Shown here: positions 8,691 through 19,187 of the stretch, piece by piece
Numbering within the stretch: the stretch's first letter is position 1
Layout of the letters: each line of letters starts with the position of its first letter
Assembly: GCA_025210295.1 (NCBI GenBank)
Contig: JAOASC010000046.1
Coordinates: 1-64,000 of the forward strand
Source: Flavobacteriales bacterium
GTDB taxonomy: Bacteria; Bacteroidota; Bacteroidia; Flavobacteriales_D; Parvicellaceae
DNA: 64,000 nt
Direction of reading: 5' to 3'
Made by a program: the position numbers and the translations under genes
Notes under the pieces: generated by a model
Databases searched by the model: none
What the model was told of the DNA's origin: nothing
What the model saw: the letters and a program-made list of their open reading frames with translations, nothing else

Positions 8691-9173
8691 TTATTCTTCT
8701 TCAGCTGCAGCTGAATCTTCTGCTTTAGGAGCAGGAGCTTCAGTTTTTGGAGCTGCTGATTTTTTAGATCTTCTTCTTGTCTTTTTCTTAGGAGCTGCAT
8801 CAGCCAATAATAAATCGTTGAAATCAACTAACTCTATCATTGCCATTTCTGCATTATCACCTAAACGGTTTGGTAACTTAATAATTCTAGTATACCCACC
8901 TTGTCTTTCTTGTACTTTAGGAGCAACTGTTCTAAACAATTCTGCTGCAGCATCTTTGTTCTTTAAGTAGCTAAATACAGTTCTTCTAGAGTGAGTCGTA
9001 TCCGTTTTAGATTTTGTAACTAAAGGTTCTACGTATACTCTTAAAGCTTTAGCTTTAGCTAAAGTTGTAACTATTCTTTTATGCTCAATTAAAGAACAAG
9101 CCATATTAGAAAGCATTGCTTTTCTATGTGCAGACTTACGTCCTAAATGATTAAATTTCTTACCGTGTCTCAT
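8691..9173 (-). CDS. rplQ: 50S ribosomal protein L17
   Basis: The N-terminal part ([20 protein letters not shown], then [17 protein letters not shown] segments) is typical bacterial bL17, which lines the peptide exit side of the large subunit. At 160 residues it is longer than the roughly 120-residue core: the last 35 residues are a Lys/Arg stretch followed by an Ala/Pro/Glu-rich acidic tail (ending DSAAAEEE). Such tails are common in Bacteroidota L17. It is the last gene of the operon, after rpoA, and a strong terminator follows. Confidence 0.97.
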   Translation of the reverse strand: MRHGKKFNHLGRKSAHRKAMLSNMACSLIEHKRIVTTLAKAKALRVYVEPLVTKSKTDTTHSRRTVFSYLKNKDAAAELFRTVAPKVQERQGGYTRIIKLPNRLGDNAEMAMIELVDFNDLLLADAAPKKKTRRRSKKSAAPKTEAPAPKAEDSAAAEEE

Positions 9174-9207
9174 TTTTCAAACTTTTCTTTATAGGATTTG
9201 AATATAT

Positions 9208-10200
9208 TTATTCTCTATCCAATTTATATTTTGAGATATCCATACCAAATGAAAGTCCTTTAGATTCGATAAGGTCTTCTAATTCAGTAAGTGATTTTTT
9301 ACCAAAGTTTCTGAACTTCAATAAATCGTTCTTTTTGAAAGATACTAACTCTCCTAATGTTTCCACATCTGCAGCCTTTAAACAGTTTAAAGCTCTTACA
9401 GATAAATCCATATCAACTAATCTAGTTTTCAATAGTTGACGCATATGTAGAGAAGTTTCATCGAACTCTTCTGCTTCAGCTCTATCAGCATCATCCAATG
9501 TAATTCTTTCATCAGAGAATAACATAAAGTGATGGATTAAGATTTTAGCAGCTTCTTTTAATGCATCTTTAGGATTAATTGATCCATCAGTTGTAATATC
9601 CATTAATAACTTTTCGTAATCTGTTTTTTGCTCAACACGAAAGTTAGCAATAGAATACTTAACGTTTTTAATTGGAGTAAAGATTGAATCAATAAAGATT
9701 GTACCTACAGGTGCGTTAGAAGTTTTATTCTCTTCAGAAGGAACGTAACCTCTACCAGAAGCAATAGTCATTTCAATGTTCAACTTAACAGAAGATTCCA
9801 TTTTACAAATTACTTGCTCAGGATTTAAGATCTGAAAAGATGAAGTAAATTTACCGATGTCTCCAGCAGTAAATGTATCTTGACCAGAAATATTGATAAC
9901 TATTTTTTCTGAATCTGTATCTTCGATTTGTTTCTTAAAACGAACTTGTTTTAAGTTTAAGATAATTTCAGTTACATCTTCAACAACTCCTTTAATAGTA
10001 TCAAATTCGTGTTCTACTCCTTCAATTCTAACAGAAGATATTGCATGCCCTTCAAGAGAATTTAATAAAATTCTTCTTAAAGCATTTCCCACTGTAATAC
10101 CATAACCTGGCTCTAGTGGTCTGAATTCGAACTGACCAAAAGTGTCAGTTGAATCTAGCATGATAACTTTATCTGGTTTTTGGAAATCTAAAATTGCCAT
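9208..10200 (-). CDS. rpoA: RNA polymerase alpha subunit
   Basis: At 330 residues it has full family length. The N-terminal domain (about 1-230) holds the dimer and beta/beta-prime docking motifs ([28 protein letters not shown]). The C-terminal domain (about 255-320) has the helix-hairpin-helix used for UP elements and activators ([29 protein letters not shown]). It stands in the usual alpha-operon position between rpsD and rplQ, so core polymerase assembly is expressed together with ribosomal genes. Confidence 0.98.
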   Translation of the reverse strand: MAILDFQKPDKVIMLDSTDTFGQFEFRPLEPGYGITVGNALRRILLNSLEGHAISSVRIEGVEHEFDTIKGVVEDVTEIILNLKQVRFKKQIEDTDSEKIVINISGQDTFTAGDIGKFTSSFQILNPEQVICKMESSVKLNIEMTIASGRGYVPSEENKTSNAPVGTIFIDSIFTPIKNVKYSIANFRVEQKTDYEKLLMDITTDGSINPKDALKEAAKILIHHFMLFSDERITLDDADRAEAEEFDETSLHMRQLLKTRLVDMDLSVRALNCLKAADVETLGELVSFKKNDLLKFRNFGKKSLTELEDLIESKGLSFGMDISKYKLDRE

Positions 10201-10228
10201 TTTAATTGTTTTATTATTCGTTCAACTA

Positions 10229-10834
10229 TTATTTAGAATATAACTCAACGATAAGTTGTTCTTTTATATTCTCAGGAATTTGATCTCTATTAGGGACAGT
10301 ATTAATTTGTCCTGACATAGTAGATGCATCCCAATCTAACCATTCGTGCTTTGTATTTGTAGCTGCTAAAGAATTGTTAATAACCTCTAAAGATTTAGAC
10401 TTTTCTCTTACTCCTACTACATCTCCAATTTTAACACTGTAAGAAGGGATATTTAAAACTTTTCCGTTAATAGTTATGTGTCTATGAGAAACTAACTGAC
10501 GAGCAGCATTACGAGAATTAGCGATACCTAAACGATAAACGATGTTATCTAATCTAGTTTCACATAATTGTAACAATACCTCACCTGTAATTCCTGACTT
10601 AGCATTTGCTTTCTTAAATAAATTAGAGAATTGACGCTCTAAGATACCGTAAGTATATTTAGCTTTTTGCTTTTCTGCTAATTGAATTGCATATTCTGAC
10701 TGCTTCTTTCTTCTTCTGTTATTCCCGTGCATTCCTGGAGGATAGTTCTTTTTCTCTAGAACTTTATCTGCTCCAAAAATTGGTTCATTGAATTTACGAG
10801 CAATCTTCGATTTTGGACCTCTATATCTAGCCAT
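10229..10834 (-). CDS. rpsD: 30S ribosomal protein S4
   Basis: The 201-residue product starts [21 protein letters not shown] and contains the S4 RNA-binding domain (about 90-155: [35 protein letters not shown]). S4 nucleates 30S body assembly on 16S rRNA. In other bacteria it is the translational repressor of the alpha operon; whether that holds here cannot be read from the sequence. There are no zinc-binding cysteines at the N-terminus, so it is the zinc-free form. Confidence 0.98.
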   Translation of the reverse strand: MARYRGPKSKIARKFNEPIFGADKVLEKKNYPPGMHGNNRRRKKQSEYAIQLAEKQKAKYTYGILERQFSNLFKKANAKSGITGEVLLQLCETRLDNIVYRLGIANSRNAARQLVSHRHITINGKVLNIPSYSVKIGDVVGVREKSKSLEVINNSLAATNTKHEWLDWDASTMSGQINTVPNRDQIPENIKEQLIVELYSK

Positions 10835-10861
10835 TTTAAATAGTAATTTCTATAAATTAAA

Positions 10862-11245
10862 TTAAACTCTACGTCTTTTTGGAGGACGACATCCATTGTG
10901 TGGTAATGGAGTAACATCGATAATTTCAGTTACTTCGATTCCGCTGTTATGAATACTTCTTATTGCTGATTCACGTCCAGAACCAGGTCCTTTAACGTAA
11001 ACTTTTACTTTTCTTAATCCAAATTCGTGAGCTTCTCTAGCGCATTCTTCTGCTGCAACTTGAGCAGCGTAAGGTGTGTTCTTCTTAGAACCTCTGAATC
11101 CCATTTTACCAGCAGAAGACCAAGAAATAACTTGCCCTGATGCGTTAGTTAATGAAATAATTATATTGTTAAAACTAGCTTTAATGTGCGCTTGTCCTAC
11201 AGGTTCTACAACAACCTTTTTTTTCTTTTTTTGTGACTTAGCCAT
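10862..11245 (-). CDS. rpsK: 30S ribosomal protein S11
   Basis: This is a 127-residue uS11 of the platform near the E site. The basic N-terminus ([15 protein letters not shown]) is followed by the conserved segments [33 protein letters not shown] and the terminal [15 protein letters not shown]. It is placed between rpsM and rpsD as in most bacterial alpha operons. Confidence 0.98.
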   Translation of the reverse strand: MAKSQKKKKKVVVEPVGQAHIKASFNNIIISLTNASGQVISWSSAGKMGFRGSKKNTPYAAQVAAEECAREAHEFGLRKVKVYVKGPGSGRESAIRSIHNSGIEVTEIIDVTPLPHNGCRPPKRRRV

Positions 11246-11264
11246 AATTAAAAAAGATTATCTT

Positions 11265-11642
11265 TTATTTAGTTGCTTTTTTCTTGTTAGCAACAGTTTT
11301 CTTTCTTCCTTTTCTTGTTCTTGCGTTATTCTTTGTTCTTTGTCCTCTCAAAGGTAATCCCATACGGTGACGTATACCTCTTTGACATCCAATATCCATT
11401 AAACGCTTGATGTTCAATTGGATTTCCGAACGTAATGCTCCCTCAACAGTGATTTCTTCACTGATGATATTACGAATGGTTCCTGTTTGTTCATCATTCC
11501 AGTCTTGAACTTTAATGTTCTCATCTACACCTGCTTTGTCTAAAATTTTCTTAGCGGTGCTTCTTCCAATACCATAAACATAAGTTAAAGCGATTACGCC
11601 TCTTTTGTTTTTTGGTATATCAATACCTGCAATCCTTGCCAT
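11265..11642 (-). CDS. rpsM: 30S ribosomal protein S13
   Basis: The start [20 protein letters not shown] and the motif [20 protein letters not shown] identify uS13 (125 residues), which contacts P-site tRNA and forms bridges to the 50S subunit. The C-terminal tail is lysine-rich ([12 protein letters not shown]). It follows rpmJ by about 20 bases. Confidence 0.98.
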   Translation of the reverse strand: MARIAGIDIPKNKRGVIALTYVYGIGRSTAKKILDKAGVDENIKVQDWNDEQTGTIRNIISEEITVEGALRSEIQLNIKRLMDIGCQRGIRHRMGLPLRGQRTKNNARTRKGRKKTVANKKKATK

Positions 11643-11663
11643 ATTCTAGTTTAAATTGTTTTT

Positions 11664-11780
11664 TTAGCCCTGACGTTGTTTAAACTTCGGGTTCTTTTTG
11701 TTGATTACATACAATCTTCCTTTCCTTCTAACGATTTTACAATCGGCAGAACGTTTCTTTACTGAAGCTCTTGTTTTCAT
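11664..11780 (-). CDS. rpmJ: 50S ribosomal protein L36, zinc-free type
   Basis: ATG at 11780 to TAA at 11664 encodes 38 residues, beginning [20 protein letters not shown] and ending [12 protein letters not shown]. Length, sequence and position between infA and rpsM identify bL36. Only one cysteine remains of the CCCH zinc site, so this is the C-minus form that does not hold zinc. Confidence 0.95.
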   Translation of the reverse strand: MKTRASVKKRSADCKIVRRKGRLYVINKKNPKFKQRQG

Positions 11781-11788
11781 TGTACTTT

Positions 11789-12007
11789 TTATTTATATCT
11801 AAAAGTTATTCTTCCTTTTGTTAAGTCGTATGGCGACATTTCAACCTTAACACGATCTCCTGGTAGAATACGAATATAAAACTTTCTCATCTTACCAGAA
11901 ATATGGGCAATGATTGTATGTCCATTTTCTAATTCTACACGAAAAATGGCATTTGGTAATGCCTCTAAAATTGTTCCGTCTTGTTCTATAGCTGCTTGTT
12001 TAGCCAT
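11789..12007 (-). CDS. infA: Translation initiation factor IF-1
   Basis: The 72-residue single OB-fold protein begins [20 protein letters not shown] and contains the IF-1 motifs FRVELENG and [18 protein letters not shown]-1 binds the 30S A site during initiation. It is separated from map by a single base and precedes rpmJ, the common spc/alpha junction order in Bacteroidota. Confidence 0.98.
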   Translation of the reverse strand: MAKQAAIEQDGTILEALPNAIFRVELENGHTIIAHISGKMRKFYIRILPGDRVKVEMSPYDLTKGRITFRYK

Positions 12008-12008
12008 A

Positions 12009-12785
12009 CTATTTATTATTTAATACTTCTTCTATATAATCAAATGTAGATAAGACATCTGCCTTACCTTTCATTACTACTACATCATGCTCAAAATGAG
12101 CAGAGGGTTTTCCATCTTTTGTTCTGATCGTCCAACCGTCCTTATCTTGTCTAATGTCTTTAGTCCCCATATTAATCATTGGTTCAATTGCGATAACCAA
12201 ACCTTCTTTTAATAAGAGACCTTTCCCTCTTCTACCATAGTTAGGTACTTCAGGTTTTTCATGTAATTTCTTTCCTAATCCATGACCAACCATTTCTCTA
12301 ACAACTCCATATCCATTGGCCTCAGCATGCGATTGAACCGCATAACCAATGTCACCAATTCTTTTACCTGCTACGGCATTTTGGATTGCAAAGGTAAGAC
12401 TTTCTTTCGTAACTTCAAGTAATTTTTTAATTTCTTGTGAAACTTCCCCTATTTCAAAGGTATAAGCGGAGTCTCCATAGAACTCATTCATCAAAACTCC
12501 ACAATCGACTGAAACGATATCTCCATCTTCTAATGGTTTGTCTGATGGCAATCCATGAACGACTGCATCATTAACAGAAGTCAGCAGTGTACTTGGACAA
12601 TCGTATAAGCCTTTAAACCCAGGAACAGCTCCATTATCTCTGATAAACTCTTCTGCAATTTTATCTAAATAAGCTGTAGTTACTCCTGGTTGAATTAGTT
12701 TAGCGACTTCTGCTAAGGTCTTACCTACTAAAAGGCAACTCTCTCTTTGGATTTCAATTTCTTCTTTCGTTTTATAATAAATCAT
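12009..12785 (-). CDS. map: Methionine aminopeptidase, type I
   Basis: The enzyme removes the initiator methionine from nascent proteins in the cytoplasm. At 258 residues it is a short type I form without an N-terminal extension. The five metal ligands are all visible: Asp in [15 protein letters not shown] (two), His in MVGHGLG, Glu in [11 protein letters not shown] and Glu in AHFEHDVVV. It lies between secY (4 bases upstream) and infA (1 base downstream), so it is co-transcribed with translation and export genes. Confidence 0.97.
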   Translation of the reverse strand: MIYYKTKEEIEIQRESCLLVGKTLAEVAKLIQPGVTTAYLDKIAEEFIRDNGAVPGFKGLYDCPSTLLTSVNDAVVHGLPSDKPLEDGDIVSVDCGVLMNEFYGDSAYTFEIGEVSQEIKKLLEVTKESLTFAIQNAVAGKRIGDIGYAVQSHAEANGYGVVREMVGHGLGKKLHEKPEVPNYGRRGKGLLLKEGLVIAIEPMINMGTKDIRQDKDGWTIRTKDGKPSAHFEHDVVVMKGKADVLSTFDYIEEVLNNK

Positions 12786-12789
12786 TCTA

Positions 12790-14115
12790 TTATAAAGATT
12801 GCGTCATTGAAACTGCAGACTGAGTATTTGTTCTACCTTTTATTCTTGTTCCTTTCATTAAACCATCATAATGACGATTTAACAAGTGGCTTTCTATTTG
12901 TTGTAATGTATCTAACACTACTCCTACCATAATTAGTAAAGATGTTCCTCCATAGAAGTAAGCGAAACCTGTACTAATCCCTGCGTTCATTGCAAAGGCT
13001 GGTAAGATGGCTATAATTCCTAAGAATATTGATCCAGGGAATACAAGCTTTGAAATGAGGTTATCAATAAACTCTGCTGTTGATCTTCCTGGTTTAACAC
13101 CTGGAATAAAAGATCCATTTCTTTTCAGCTCATCAGCCATTTGATTAGGGTTCATTGTTATTGCAGTATAGAAGTAAGTAAATACAACAATTAATGCAAA
13201 GAATAACAAATTGTACCAAAGTCCTGAGACATCACTGAAAGCGTTACCAACAGAACCTCCAAACAAAGCAGGAATAAACATCAATGCTTGAGCAAAGATA
13301 ATTGGCATTACTCCTGATTGATTGACTTTTAATGGAATATAACTTCTTTGTCCACCTGCTACAGCTTGTCTATTACCTCTACCGATAACTCTTTTTGCTG
13401 TTTGAACTGGTATTCTTCTGGTTCCTTGAACTAATAGTATCGTTAATAAGATAACAAATAGTAAGACTACGATTTCAACTAGTAATAATACCATACCACC
13501 TCCAGTCAATTTAGAACCTAATTCGGCAAAAAATGCTCCTGGTAAGTTGGCAATAATACCAATTGTAATAATTAAAGAAACTCCGTTTCCTAATCCTCTA
13601 TCTGTAATTCTCTCTCCAAGCCATGTAACGAACATTGTTCCTGCAGTTAAAATAGCTACCGTTTGCGTCCACCATAAGAAGTCAGCATTAGCTGGTAAAT
13701 AATCCTTGGCATAAGCTGCGATATAAGTAGGACCTTGGAATAAACAAATTACGATTGTTAGTAAACGTGTATAACGTGTAATTTTCTTACGTCCACTTTC
13801 TCCTTCTTTTTGCATTTTTTGAACAGCTGGCACCGCCATTCCCATTAACTGCATCACAATTGAAGCTGAGATATAAGGCATTATACCTAAAGCCATAATA
13901 GAGGCTCTTGAAAAAGACCCTCCAGCAAACATATCAATCAAAGAAAGAATTCCTCCTTGAGTTGATTTTGCATCCATTATGGACGAATTAATACCAGGTA
14001 AAATGATATATGATCCTATTCTATATACCAATATTAAAAGAAGCGTATATATAATACGCTTTCTTAAATCTTCAACACTCCAAATGTGTTTTAATGTTGT
14101 TAAAAACCTTTTCAT
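12790..14115 (-). CDS. secY: Preprotein translocase subunit SecY
   Basis: The 441-residue protein has the ten-helix pattern of SecY, the channel-forming subunit of the Sec translocon. Recognisable parts are the plug region (GGILSLIDMFAGGSFSRASI), ALGIMPYISASIVMQL, the cytoplasmic loop with GRGNRQAVAGGQRSYIPLKV, and NQSGVMPIIFA. It sits in the spc operon after rplO. All Sec-dependent secreted proteins in this window, including T9SS cargo, would first pass through this channel. Confidence 0.98.
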   Translation of the reverse strand: MKRFLTTLKHIWSVEDLRKRIIYTLLLILVYRIGSYIILPGINSSIMDAKSTQGGILSLIDMFAGGSFSRASIMALGIMPYISASIVMQLMGMAVPAVQKMQKEGESGRKKITRYTRLLTIVICLFQGPTYIAAYAKDYLPANADFLWWTQTVAILTAGTMFVTWLGERITDRGLGNGVSLIITIGIIANLPGAFFAELGSKLTGGGMVLLLVEIVVLLFVILLTILLVQGTRRIPVQTAKRVIGRGNRQAVAGGQRSYIPLKVNQSGVMPIIFAQALMFIPALFGGSVGNAFSDVSGLWYNLLFFALIVVFTYFYTAITMNPNQMADELKRNGSFIPGVKPGRSTAEFIDNLISKLVFPGSIFLGIIAILPAFAMNAGISTGFAYFYGGTSLLIMVGVVLDTLQQIESHLLNRHYDGLMKGTRIKGRTNTQSAVSMTQSL

Positions 14116-14132
14116 TAATCAATTTGTTGTAA

Positions 14133-14582
14133 TTATTTAATTACTTCTGCAACCCCACCTTTTGCTTCAATTGCTGCTTTAGCTGAAGCTGAAAAAGCAT
14201 TTGCTTTTATAGTAACTTTCGCATTTAATTCACCTCTATTTAAGATTTTAACTAAATCTTTCTTAGAAGCTAAACCATTTGCAACTAATACTTCAGGGGT
14301 GATTTCTGTAATATTTTTATTATCAACTAAACTTTGGATAGAATCTAAATTAATCCCTTTGTATTCAACTCGATTAATATTTTTAAATCCAAATTTAGGA
14401 ACTCTTCTTTGAAGTGGCATTTGTCCACCTTCGAAACCAATTTTACTGCTGTACCCTGAACGAGATTTAGCACCTTTATGACCTCTTGTAGAAGTTCCAC
14501 CATATCCAGATCCTTGACCTCTACCAATTCTCTTTTTGTTTTTTGTAGAACCCTTTGCTGGTGTTAAATTATTTAATTTCAT
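14133..14582 (-). CDS. rplO: 50S ribosomal protein L15
   Basis: The product is 149 residues when started at ATG 14582 (MKLNNLTPAKGSTKNKKRIG), the normal L15 start; an in-frame ATG at 14600 would add six residues not usual in the family. The glycine/arginine-rich N-terminus (GRGQGSGYGGTSTRGHKGAK) and FEGGQMPLQRRVPKFGF are diagnostic. L15 is a late 50S assembly protein. It precedes secY by 17 bases. Confidence 0.97.
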   Translation of the reverse strand: MKLNNLTPAKGSTKNKKRIGRGQGSGYGGTSTRGHKGAKSRSGYSSKIGFEGGQMPLQRRVPKFGFKNINRVEYKGINLDSIQSLVDNKNITEITPEVLVANGLASKKDLVKILNRGELNAKVTIKANAFSASAKAAIEAKGGVAEVIK

Positions 14583-14626
14583 TTCAATTTTTTTTATCAA
14601 ATTAATAGTAAACTTAGTGGAGTTAA

Positions 14627-14803
14627 TTATTTAACTACTTCAACTAAATGTTCTACTTTTTTAATCATTCCCAAAATTTGAGGTGTAGCTTCGTGCTCTA
14701 CAACTCTGTTCATTTTGTTAAGACCTAAAGCTTGCATAGTAAGCTTTTGATTTTTAGGTCTATTTATAATGCTACGTACTTTTTTTACTTTAATAGTTGC
14801 CAT
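14627..14803 (-). CDS. rpmD: 50S ribosomal protein L30
   Basis: ATG at 14803 to TAA at 14627 encodes 58 residues, starting MATIKVKKVRSIINRPKNQK and ending IKKVEHLVEVVK. The motif TMQALGLNKMNRVVEH is typical of uL30. It occupies the expected place between rpsE and rplO in the spc operon. Confidence 0.95.
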   Translation of the reverse strand: MATIKVKKVRSIINRPKNQKLTMQALGLNKMNRVVEHEATPQILGMIKKVEHLVEVVK

Positions 14804-14813
14804 GGTTATTGTA

Positions 14814-15332
14814 TTACCCGTTAAACACTTTCTCTAAAGAGATTCCTCTTTTTCTTGCAACAGCATTGGCATCTCTCATTTCTCCTAACGCTTTGATAGT
14901 AGCTTTAACTACGTTGTGTGGGTTAGATGATCCTTGAGATTTTGCTAATACGTTATGAATCCCTGCGCTTTCTAACACAGCACGCATCGCACCACCTGCA
15001 ATTACTCCTGTACCTTCAGAAGCTGGTTTTAAGAAAACCTTAGCTCCGTCAGATTTGATTAAAATTTCATGAGGAACAGTGTTGTTCACTAACGCTACTC
15101 TAACTACATTTTTCTTAGCATCATCAATTGCTTTAGAAATAGCTTCAGTTACCTCATTTGCTTTACCAAGTCCATGTCCTACAAGACCATTTTCATCTCC
15201 TACTACTACTATTGCAGAGAAGCTGAAGTTACGTCCTCCTTTAGTAACTTTAGTAACACGATTAATTGCTACTAATTTATCTTTCAACTCTATTTCACTA
15301 GAGTTCATTTTTTTTGTATTCACCTTAGACAT
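14814..15332 (-). CDS. rpsE: 30S ribosomal protein S5
   Basis: At 172 residues it carries the double-stranded RNA-binding-like N-terminal domain ([40 protein letters not shown]) and the C-terminal domain ([19 protein letters not shown]). S5 lies at the mRNA entry side and influences decoding fidelity. It is flanked by rplR and rpmD. Confidence 0.98.
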   Translation of the reverse strand: MSKVNTKKMNSSEIELKDKLVAINRVTKVTKGGRNFSFSAIVVVGDENGLVGHGLGKANEVTEAISKAIDDAKKNVVRVALVNNTVPHEILIKSDGAKVFLKPASEGTGVIAGGAMRAVLESAGIHNVLAKSQGSSNPHNVVKATIKALGEMRDANAVARKRGISLEKVFNG

Positions 15333-15338
15333 CGTATT

Positions 15339-15692
15339 TTAAAATTTTAATCCTTTTTCTCTAGCTGCTTCAGCTAATGCTTGAACTCTTCCGTGGTATA
15401 AAAACCCATTTCTATCAAAAACGCATGCTTCAATTCCTGCACTTAATGCTTTTTCAGCGATCTCAGTACCTACAATTTTAGCTTGCTCAATTTTGTTAAT
15501 ATTTTGAGCTTTTTCATTTTTAAGTGATGAAGCTGATAATAAAGTTCTACCAGTAACATCATCAATTAATTGAGCATACATTTGTCTGTTGCTTCTAAAA
15601 ACAGATAATCTTGGTTTTTGCTCAGAACCGTTTATATTTTTACGGATTCTTCTTTTTATTCTTTTTCTTTTTTCTAATTTCGATAAAGCCAT
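15339..15692 (-). CDS. rplR: 50S ribosomal protein L18
   Basis: This is a 117-residue uL18 that binds 5S rRNA. The basic start ([20 protein letters not shown]) and the motifs [20 protein letters not shown] and [20 protein letters not shown] are diagnostic. It lies between rplF and rpsE. Confidence 0.98.
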   Translation of the reverse strand: MALSKLEKRKRIKRRIRKNINGSEQKPRLSVFRSNRQMYAQLIDDVTGRTLLSASSLKNEKAQNINKIEQAKIVGTEIAEKALSAGIEACVFDRNGFLYHGRVQALAEAAREKGLKF

Positions 15693-15717
15693 TTTCTTAA
15701 TGTATTAAATTCAAGAA

Positions 15718-16269
15718 TTACCCAGCAGTTTTACCAGCCTTTCTTCTAATTTCTTCACCTTGAAAACGTACTCCCTTTCCTTTGTAAGGCTCTGGCTTTC
15801 TAAGTGATCTAATTTTAGCAGCTACTTGACCAACTAATTGCTTGTCATGTGAAGTAAGCTTAATTAAAGGATTTTTCCCTTTCTCAGATACAGTTTCTAA
15901 TTTCACCTCTGATGGGATTTCAAAAACTATTGGATGAGAAAATCCTAATGCTAATTCTAATCTTTGACCTTGTGAAGATGCTCTATATCCAACCCCTACC
16001 AATTCTTGCACTGTAGAGAATCCTTTAGATACGCCTTCAACCATATTGTTAACTAATGAACGGTATAAACCGTGCTTAGCTTTAACATCTTTAGCTTCAG
16101 AACTTCTTTCTACAACAACTTCACCATCACTTACAGATAATGAAATTGATTTATCAATTGTTTGAGTTAACTCTCCTAACTTACCTTTTACAGTAACAAC
16201 GTTATCTTCTGAGATATTTATTTCAACACCTTCTGGTATGCTAATTGGTGCTTTTCCTATTCTTGACAT
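15718..16269 (-). CDS. rplF: 50S ribosomal protein L6
   Basis: The 183-residue product starts MSRIGKAPISIPEGVEINIS and ends with the uL6 signature RKPEPYKGKGVRFQGEEIRR. Two repeated L6 domains span about 10-82 and 90-165. L6 supports the factor-binding region of the 50S subunit, near where the EF-G encoded upstream acts. Confidence 0.98.
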   Translation of the reverse strand: MSRIGKAPISIPEGVEINISEDNVVTVKGKLGELTQTIDKSISLSVSDGEVVVERSSEAKDVKAKHGLYRSLVNNMVEGVSKGFSTVQELVGVGYRASSQGQRLELALGFSHPIVFEIPSEVKLETVSEKGKNPLIKLTSHDKQLVGQVAAKIRSLRKPEPYKGKGVRFQGEEIRRKAGKTAG

Positions 16270-16287
16270 TTCTTTAAATCTTTAATT

Positions 16288-16689
16288 TTAATGAACGTAG
16301 CAAAGTACTTCACCACCTACATTCTCCTTTCTTGCTTCTTTATCTGTAATTACTCCTTTTGAAGTTGAGATAATAGCAATTCCTAAACCATTTAATACAC
16401 GTGGCAAGTTATCTGCACTAGCATATTTTCTTAAACCTGACTTACTAATTCTCGTTAAGTTAGAGATTGCAGATTCTTTTGTTTGTGGATGATATTTTAA
16501 AGCAATTTTAATAACTCCTTGTTTATTATCATCAATGAATTTATAATTTAAGATATACCCTTTTTCGAATAAAATCTTCGTCATTTCTTTCTTTATATTC
16601 GAAGCTGGTATTTCAACTACTTTATGATTTGCTTTAATTGCGTTTCTCAATCTAGTTAAGTAATCAGCTATTGGATCAGTAATTTTCAT
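16288..16689 (-). CDS. rpsH: 30S ribosomal protein S8
   Basis: The 133-residue uS8 begins [20 protein letters not shown] and ends [20 protein letters not shown] followed by VLCYVH. S8 binds the central domain of 16S rRNA and in other bacteria also represses its own operon. It lies between rpsN and rplF. Confidence 0.98.
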   Translation of the reverse strand: MKITDPIADYLTRLRNAIKANHKVVEIPASNIKKEMTKILFEKGYILNYKFIDDNKQGVIKIALKYHPQTKESAISNLTRISKSGLRKYASADNLPRVLNGLGIAIISTSKGVITDKEARKENVGGEVLCYVH

Positions 16690-16713
16690 ATTCTTTATTT
16701 CTTATATTTCTAA

Positions 16714-17001
16714 TTACCAGCTAGCTTTTCTTACTCCTGGTATTTTACCAGCTAACGCCATTTCTCTAAACGTCACACGAGAGATTCCAAATTGTCTCAT
16801 ATATCCTCTTGGACGACCTGTTAACTGACAACGATTGTGTTTTCTAATATACATTGAATTCTTAGGAAGTTTTTGTAATGCTAACATAGCATCCCAATCT
16901 CCTTCTGCAGCAGCTTTTCTTAAAGCAGCTCTTTTTTCAGCGTAACGATCTGTTAAACGAGCTCTTTTAAGCTCTTTAGCTTTCATTGATTCTTTTGCCA
17001 T
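16714..17001 (-). CDS. rpsN: 30S ribosomal protein S14, zinc-free type
   Basis: Started at ATG 17001 the protein has 95 residues ([20 protein letters not shown]). That start is 4 bases after the rplE stop, whereas an upstream in-frame ATG at 17031 would overlap rplE. It is the long C-minus form: only one Cys (in [18 protein letters not shown]) and no CXXC pairs. A short insert ([10 protein letters not shown]) makes it a few residues longer than the common 89-90 residues. Confidence 0.96.
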   Translation of the reverse strand: MAKESMKAKELKRARLTDRYAEKRAALRKAAAEGDWDAMLALQKLPKNSMYIRKHNRCQLTGRPRGYMRQFGISRVTFREMALAGKIPGVRKASW

Positions 17002-17005
17002 CTTC

Positions 17006-17554
17006 TTATTTTTTTGCAAAAGGAAAACCAAATTGCTCTAATAAAGCTCTCCCTTCTTCGTTCGTATTTGCAGATGTAACGATTGTTATATCCATTCCTA
17101 AAATTCTGTTTACCTTATCAATATTGATTTCTGGGAATATGATGTGTTCTTTTACTCCAATAGTGAAGTTTCCGCTTCCATCTCCTTTAGATTGAACTCC
17201 TCTAAAATCTCTAGTTCTTGGTAATGATACTGTAATTAATCTGTCTAAGAACTCGTACATTTTTTCTCTTCTCAATGTAACTTTAGTTCCTACAGGCATT
17301 CCTTTTCTTAATTTAAAGTTAGAAACATCCTTTTTAGACAAACAAATTTGAGCTTTCTGACCAGCGATTTCAGTTAATTCTTTAACTGCTGATTCAGCAA
17401 TCTTCTTATCTGCTACAGCTTCACCAATTCCTTGGCTTAATACTATCTTCTCAATTTTTGGTACTTGCATGATTGTGTTGTACCCAAACTTTTCCTTTAG
17501 TGCTGGAACGACTTCGTTCTCATAAACACCTTTTAATCTTGGTGAATAGCTCAT
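17006..17554 (-). CDS. rplE: 50S ribosomal protein L5
   Basis: At 182 residues it shows the uL5 motifs [35 protein letters not shown] and [21 protein letters not shown]5 binds 5S rRNA in the central protuberance. Its ATG shares one base with the stop codon of rplX (TAATG at 17554), so translation is probably coupled. Confidence 0.98.
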   Translation of the reverse strand: MSYSPRLKGVYENEVVPALKEKFGYNTIMQVPKIEKIVLSQGIGEAVADKKIAESAVKELTEIAGQKAQICLSKKDVSNFKLRKGMPVGTKVTLRREKMYEFLDRLITVSLPRTRDFRGVQSKGDGSGNFTIGVKEHIIFPEINIDKVNRILGMDITIVTSANTNEEGRALLEQFGFPFAKK

Positions 17555-17886
17555 TACTTAATTACCTCCCCTGATTTTTTAGCGAAACGAACTTTTTTGT
17601 TGTTTTCGTCGAATTTATAACCAACTTTAGTAGTATCTCCAGATACAGGATCAACTAACATCACATTAGATACGTGTACTCCGTAATCTAATTCTACAAT
17701 CCCGCCTTCAGGATTTGCTTTATCTGTTTGTGGCTTAACGTGTTTTTTTACTTTTTTCGTCAAACCTTCAATAAATACGCGGTTCTTCTTTGCGTCGATA
17801 TCTAGGATTTCTCCTTGCTGACCTTTTGCCGCTCCGGCAATTACTTTTACAGTATCACCCTTTTTTATTCTATAATTCGTCTTCAT
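17554..17886 (-). CDS. rplX: 50S ribosomal protein L24
   Basis: Started at ATG 17886, the protein has 110 residues ([20 protein letters not shown]). A longer in-frame start at 17928 would run into the rplN end and is unlikely. The KOW motif lies in [21 protein letters not shown]24 starts 50S assembly. It overlaps rplE by one base. Confidence 0.97.
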   Translation of the reverse strand: MKTNYRIKKGDTVKVIAGAAKGQQGEILDIDAKKNRVFIEGLTKKVKKHVKPQTDKANPEGGIVELDYGVHVSNVMLVDPVSGDTTKVGYKFDENNKKVRFAKKSGEVIK

Positions 17887-17899
17887 ATCTTTTAAATGA

Positions 17900-18268
17900 C
17901 TATAATACTTCAGGAGCCAAAGATACAATTTTCATAAATTGTTTATCTCTTAACTCTCTTGCAACAGGTCCAAAAATACGAGTACCTCTCATTTCTCCAC
18001 CTGTATTTAACAATACTACTGCATTATCGTCGAATCTAATATAAGATCCGTCTGCTCTTCTTACTTCTTTCTTTGTTCTAACTATAACAGCTTGTGAAAC
18101 TTGTCCTTTTTTAACACTTCCTGATGGTAATGCATTTTTAATAGTCACAACTATTTTATCACCAACAGAAGCATATCTTCTTTTTGTTCCACCTAAAACT
18201 CTTATACAAAGCACTTCTTTAGCACCACTATTGTCTGCTACTGAAAGTCTACTTTCTTGCTGTATCAT
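17900..18268 (-). CDS. rplN: 50S ribosomal protein L14
   Basis: This is a 122-residue uL14 starting [20 protein letters not shown] and ending REKQ-like [12 protein letters not shown]. The motif [20 protein letters not shown] is diagnostic. L14 lies at the subunit interface and is the first gene of the spc section here. Confidence 0.98.
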   Translation of the reverse strand: MIQQESRLSVADNSGAKEVLCIRVLGGTKRRYASVGDKIVVTIKNALPSGSVKKGQVSQAVIVRTKKEVRRADGSYIRFDDNAVVLLNTGGEMRGTRIFGPVARELRDKQFMKIVSLAPEVL

Positions 18269-18277
18269 TGTAATTAA

Positions 18278-18529
18278 TTATTTAGCTCTTTCAACTATTT
18301 CTACTAGTCTCCAATTCTTTCTTTTACTTAATGGACGAGTCTCCATTATTCTAACTGTATCACCTTCGTTACAATCATTTTTCTCGTCGTGCGCTACAAA
18401 TTTAGTAGATTTTTTCATAAACTTACCATACATTGGATGTTTTACTTTTCTTTCTACTGTTACTACGATAGATTTCTCCATCTTATTACTTGTAACCACC
18501 CCAACTCTTTCCTTTCTTAAATTTCTCAT
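18278..18529 (-). CDS. rpsQ: 30S ribosomal protein S17
   Basis: The 83-residue OB-fold protein starts [20 protein letters not shown] and holds [24 protein letters not shown] and [20 protein letters not shown] segments typical of uS17. It is only 2 bases from rpmC and 9 from rplN. Confidence 0.98.
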   Translation of the reverse strand: MRNLRKERVGVVTSNKMEKSIVVTVERKVKHPMYGKFMKKSTKFVAHDEKNDCNEGDTVRIMETRPLSKRKNWRLVEIVERAK

Positions 18530-18531
18530 AA

Positions 18532-18732
18532 CTATTTTGCTACTTCAAGATTTCTACTAGTTAATTCGGTTTTAATTCGAGCTATAGTTCTTCTATAATT
18601 TTTAATTTGAATTGGATTCTCCAACTCAGCGATTTTGTGATTGATCATTAGCTTTGATAATGTAGCTTTATTTTCTACTAAAAGCTCTTGCAAATCAGCG
18701 ACACTTAGTTCTTTTAATTCTGTTGCCTTCAT
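18532..18732 (-). CDS. rpmC: 50S ribosomal protein L29
   Basis: The 66-residue helical protein ([20 protein letters not shown]; motif [10 protein letters not shown] near the end) is uL29, found at the peptide tunnel exit where trigger factor and SRP dock. It sits between rplP and rpsQ in the S10 operon order. Confidence 0.97.
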   Translation of the reverse strand: MKATELKELSVADLQELLVENKATLSKLMINHKIAELENPIQIKNYRRTIARIKTELTSRNLEVAK

Positions 18733-18745
18733 AACTTCTTTTAAT

Positions 18746-19162
18746 TTATGCGTAATCTCTACGCACTACAAATTTGGTTTTAACAGGTAACTTTTGTGCT
18801 GCTAATCTCATTGCCTCTTTAGCTACCTCAAATGGAACTCCATCACATTCGAACATGATTCTTCCAGGTTTAACTGGAGCAACCCAGTGACTTGGAGCAC
18901 CTTTACCTTTACCCATCCTTACCTCTGCTGGCTTAGCTGTTAAAGGCTTGTCTGGAAAAATTCTAATCCAAACTTTTCCTTCCCTTTTCATATAACGAGT
19001 TACCGCGATACGTGCAGCCTCAATTTGTCTAGAAGTAATAAATCCTTCATCTAAAGATTTGATTGCAAAAGATCCGAATGAAATTTGGCTTCCTCTTTGC
19101 GCCAAACCTTTCATTCTTCCTTTCTGAACTCTTCTAAACTTTGTTCTTTTTGGTTGTAACAT
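18746..19162 (-). CDS. rplP: 50S ribosomal protein L16
   Basis: This is a 138-residue uL16: [20 protein letters not shown] at the start, and the conserved [20 protein letters not shown] and VRRDYA at the end. L16 organises the A-site region of the peptidyl transferase centre. Confidence 0.98.
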   Translation of the reverse strand: MLQPKRTKFRRVQKGRMKGLAQRGSQISFGSFAIKSLDEGFITSRQIEAARIAVTRYMKREGKVWIRIFPDKPLTAKPAEVRMGKGKGAPSHWVAPVKPGRIMFECDGVPFEVAKEAMRLAAQKLPVKTKFVVRRDYA

Positions 19163-19187
19163 TACTTAATTCTTTTAGTGCTTCAAA

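Noticed and set aside
8612..8827. 71-codon frame at the end of rplQ
   Set aside because: It lies antiframe within the L17 tail and across the terminator; a shadow of the Lys/Ala-rich tail.
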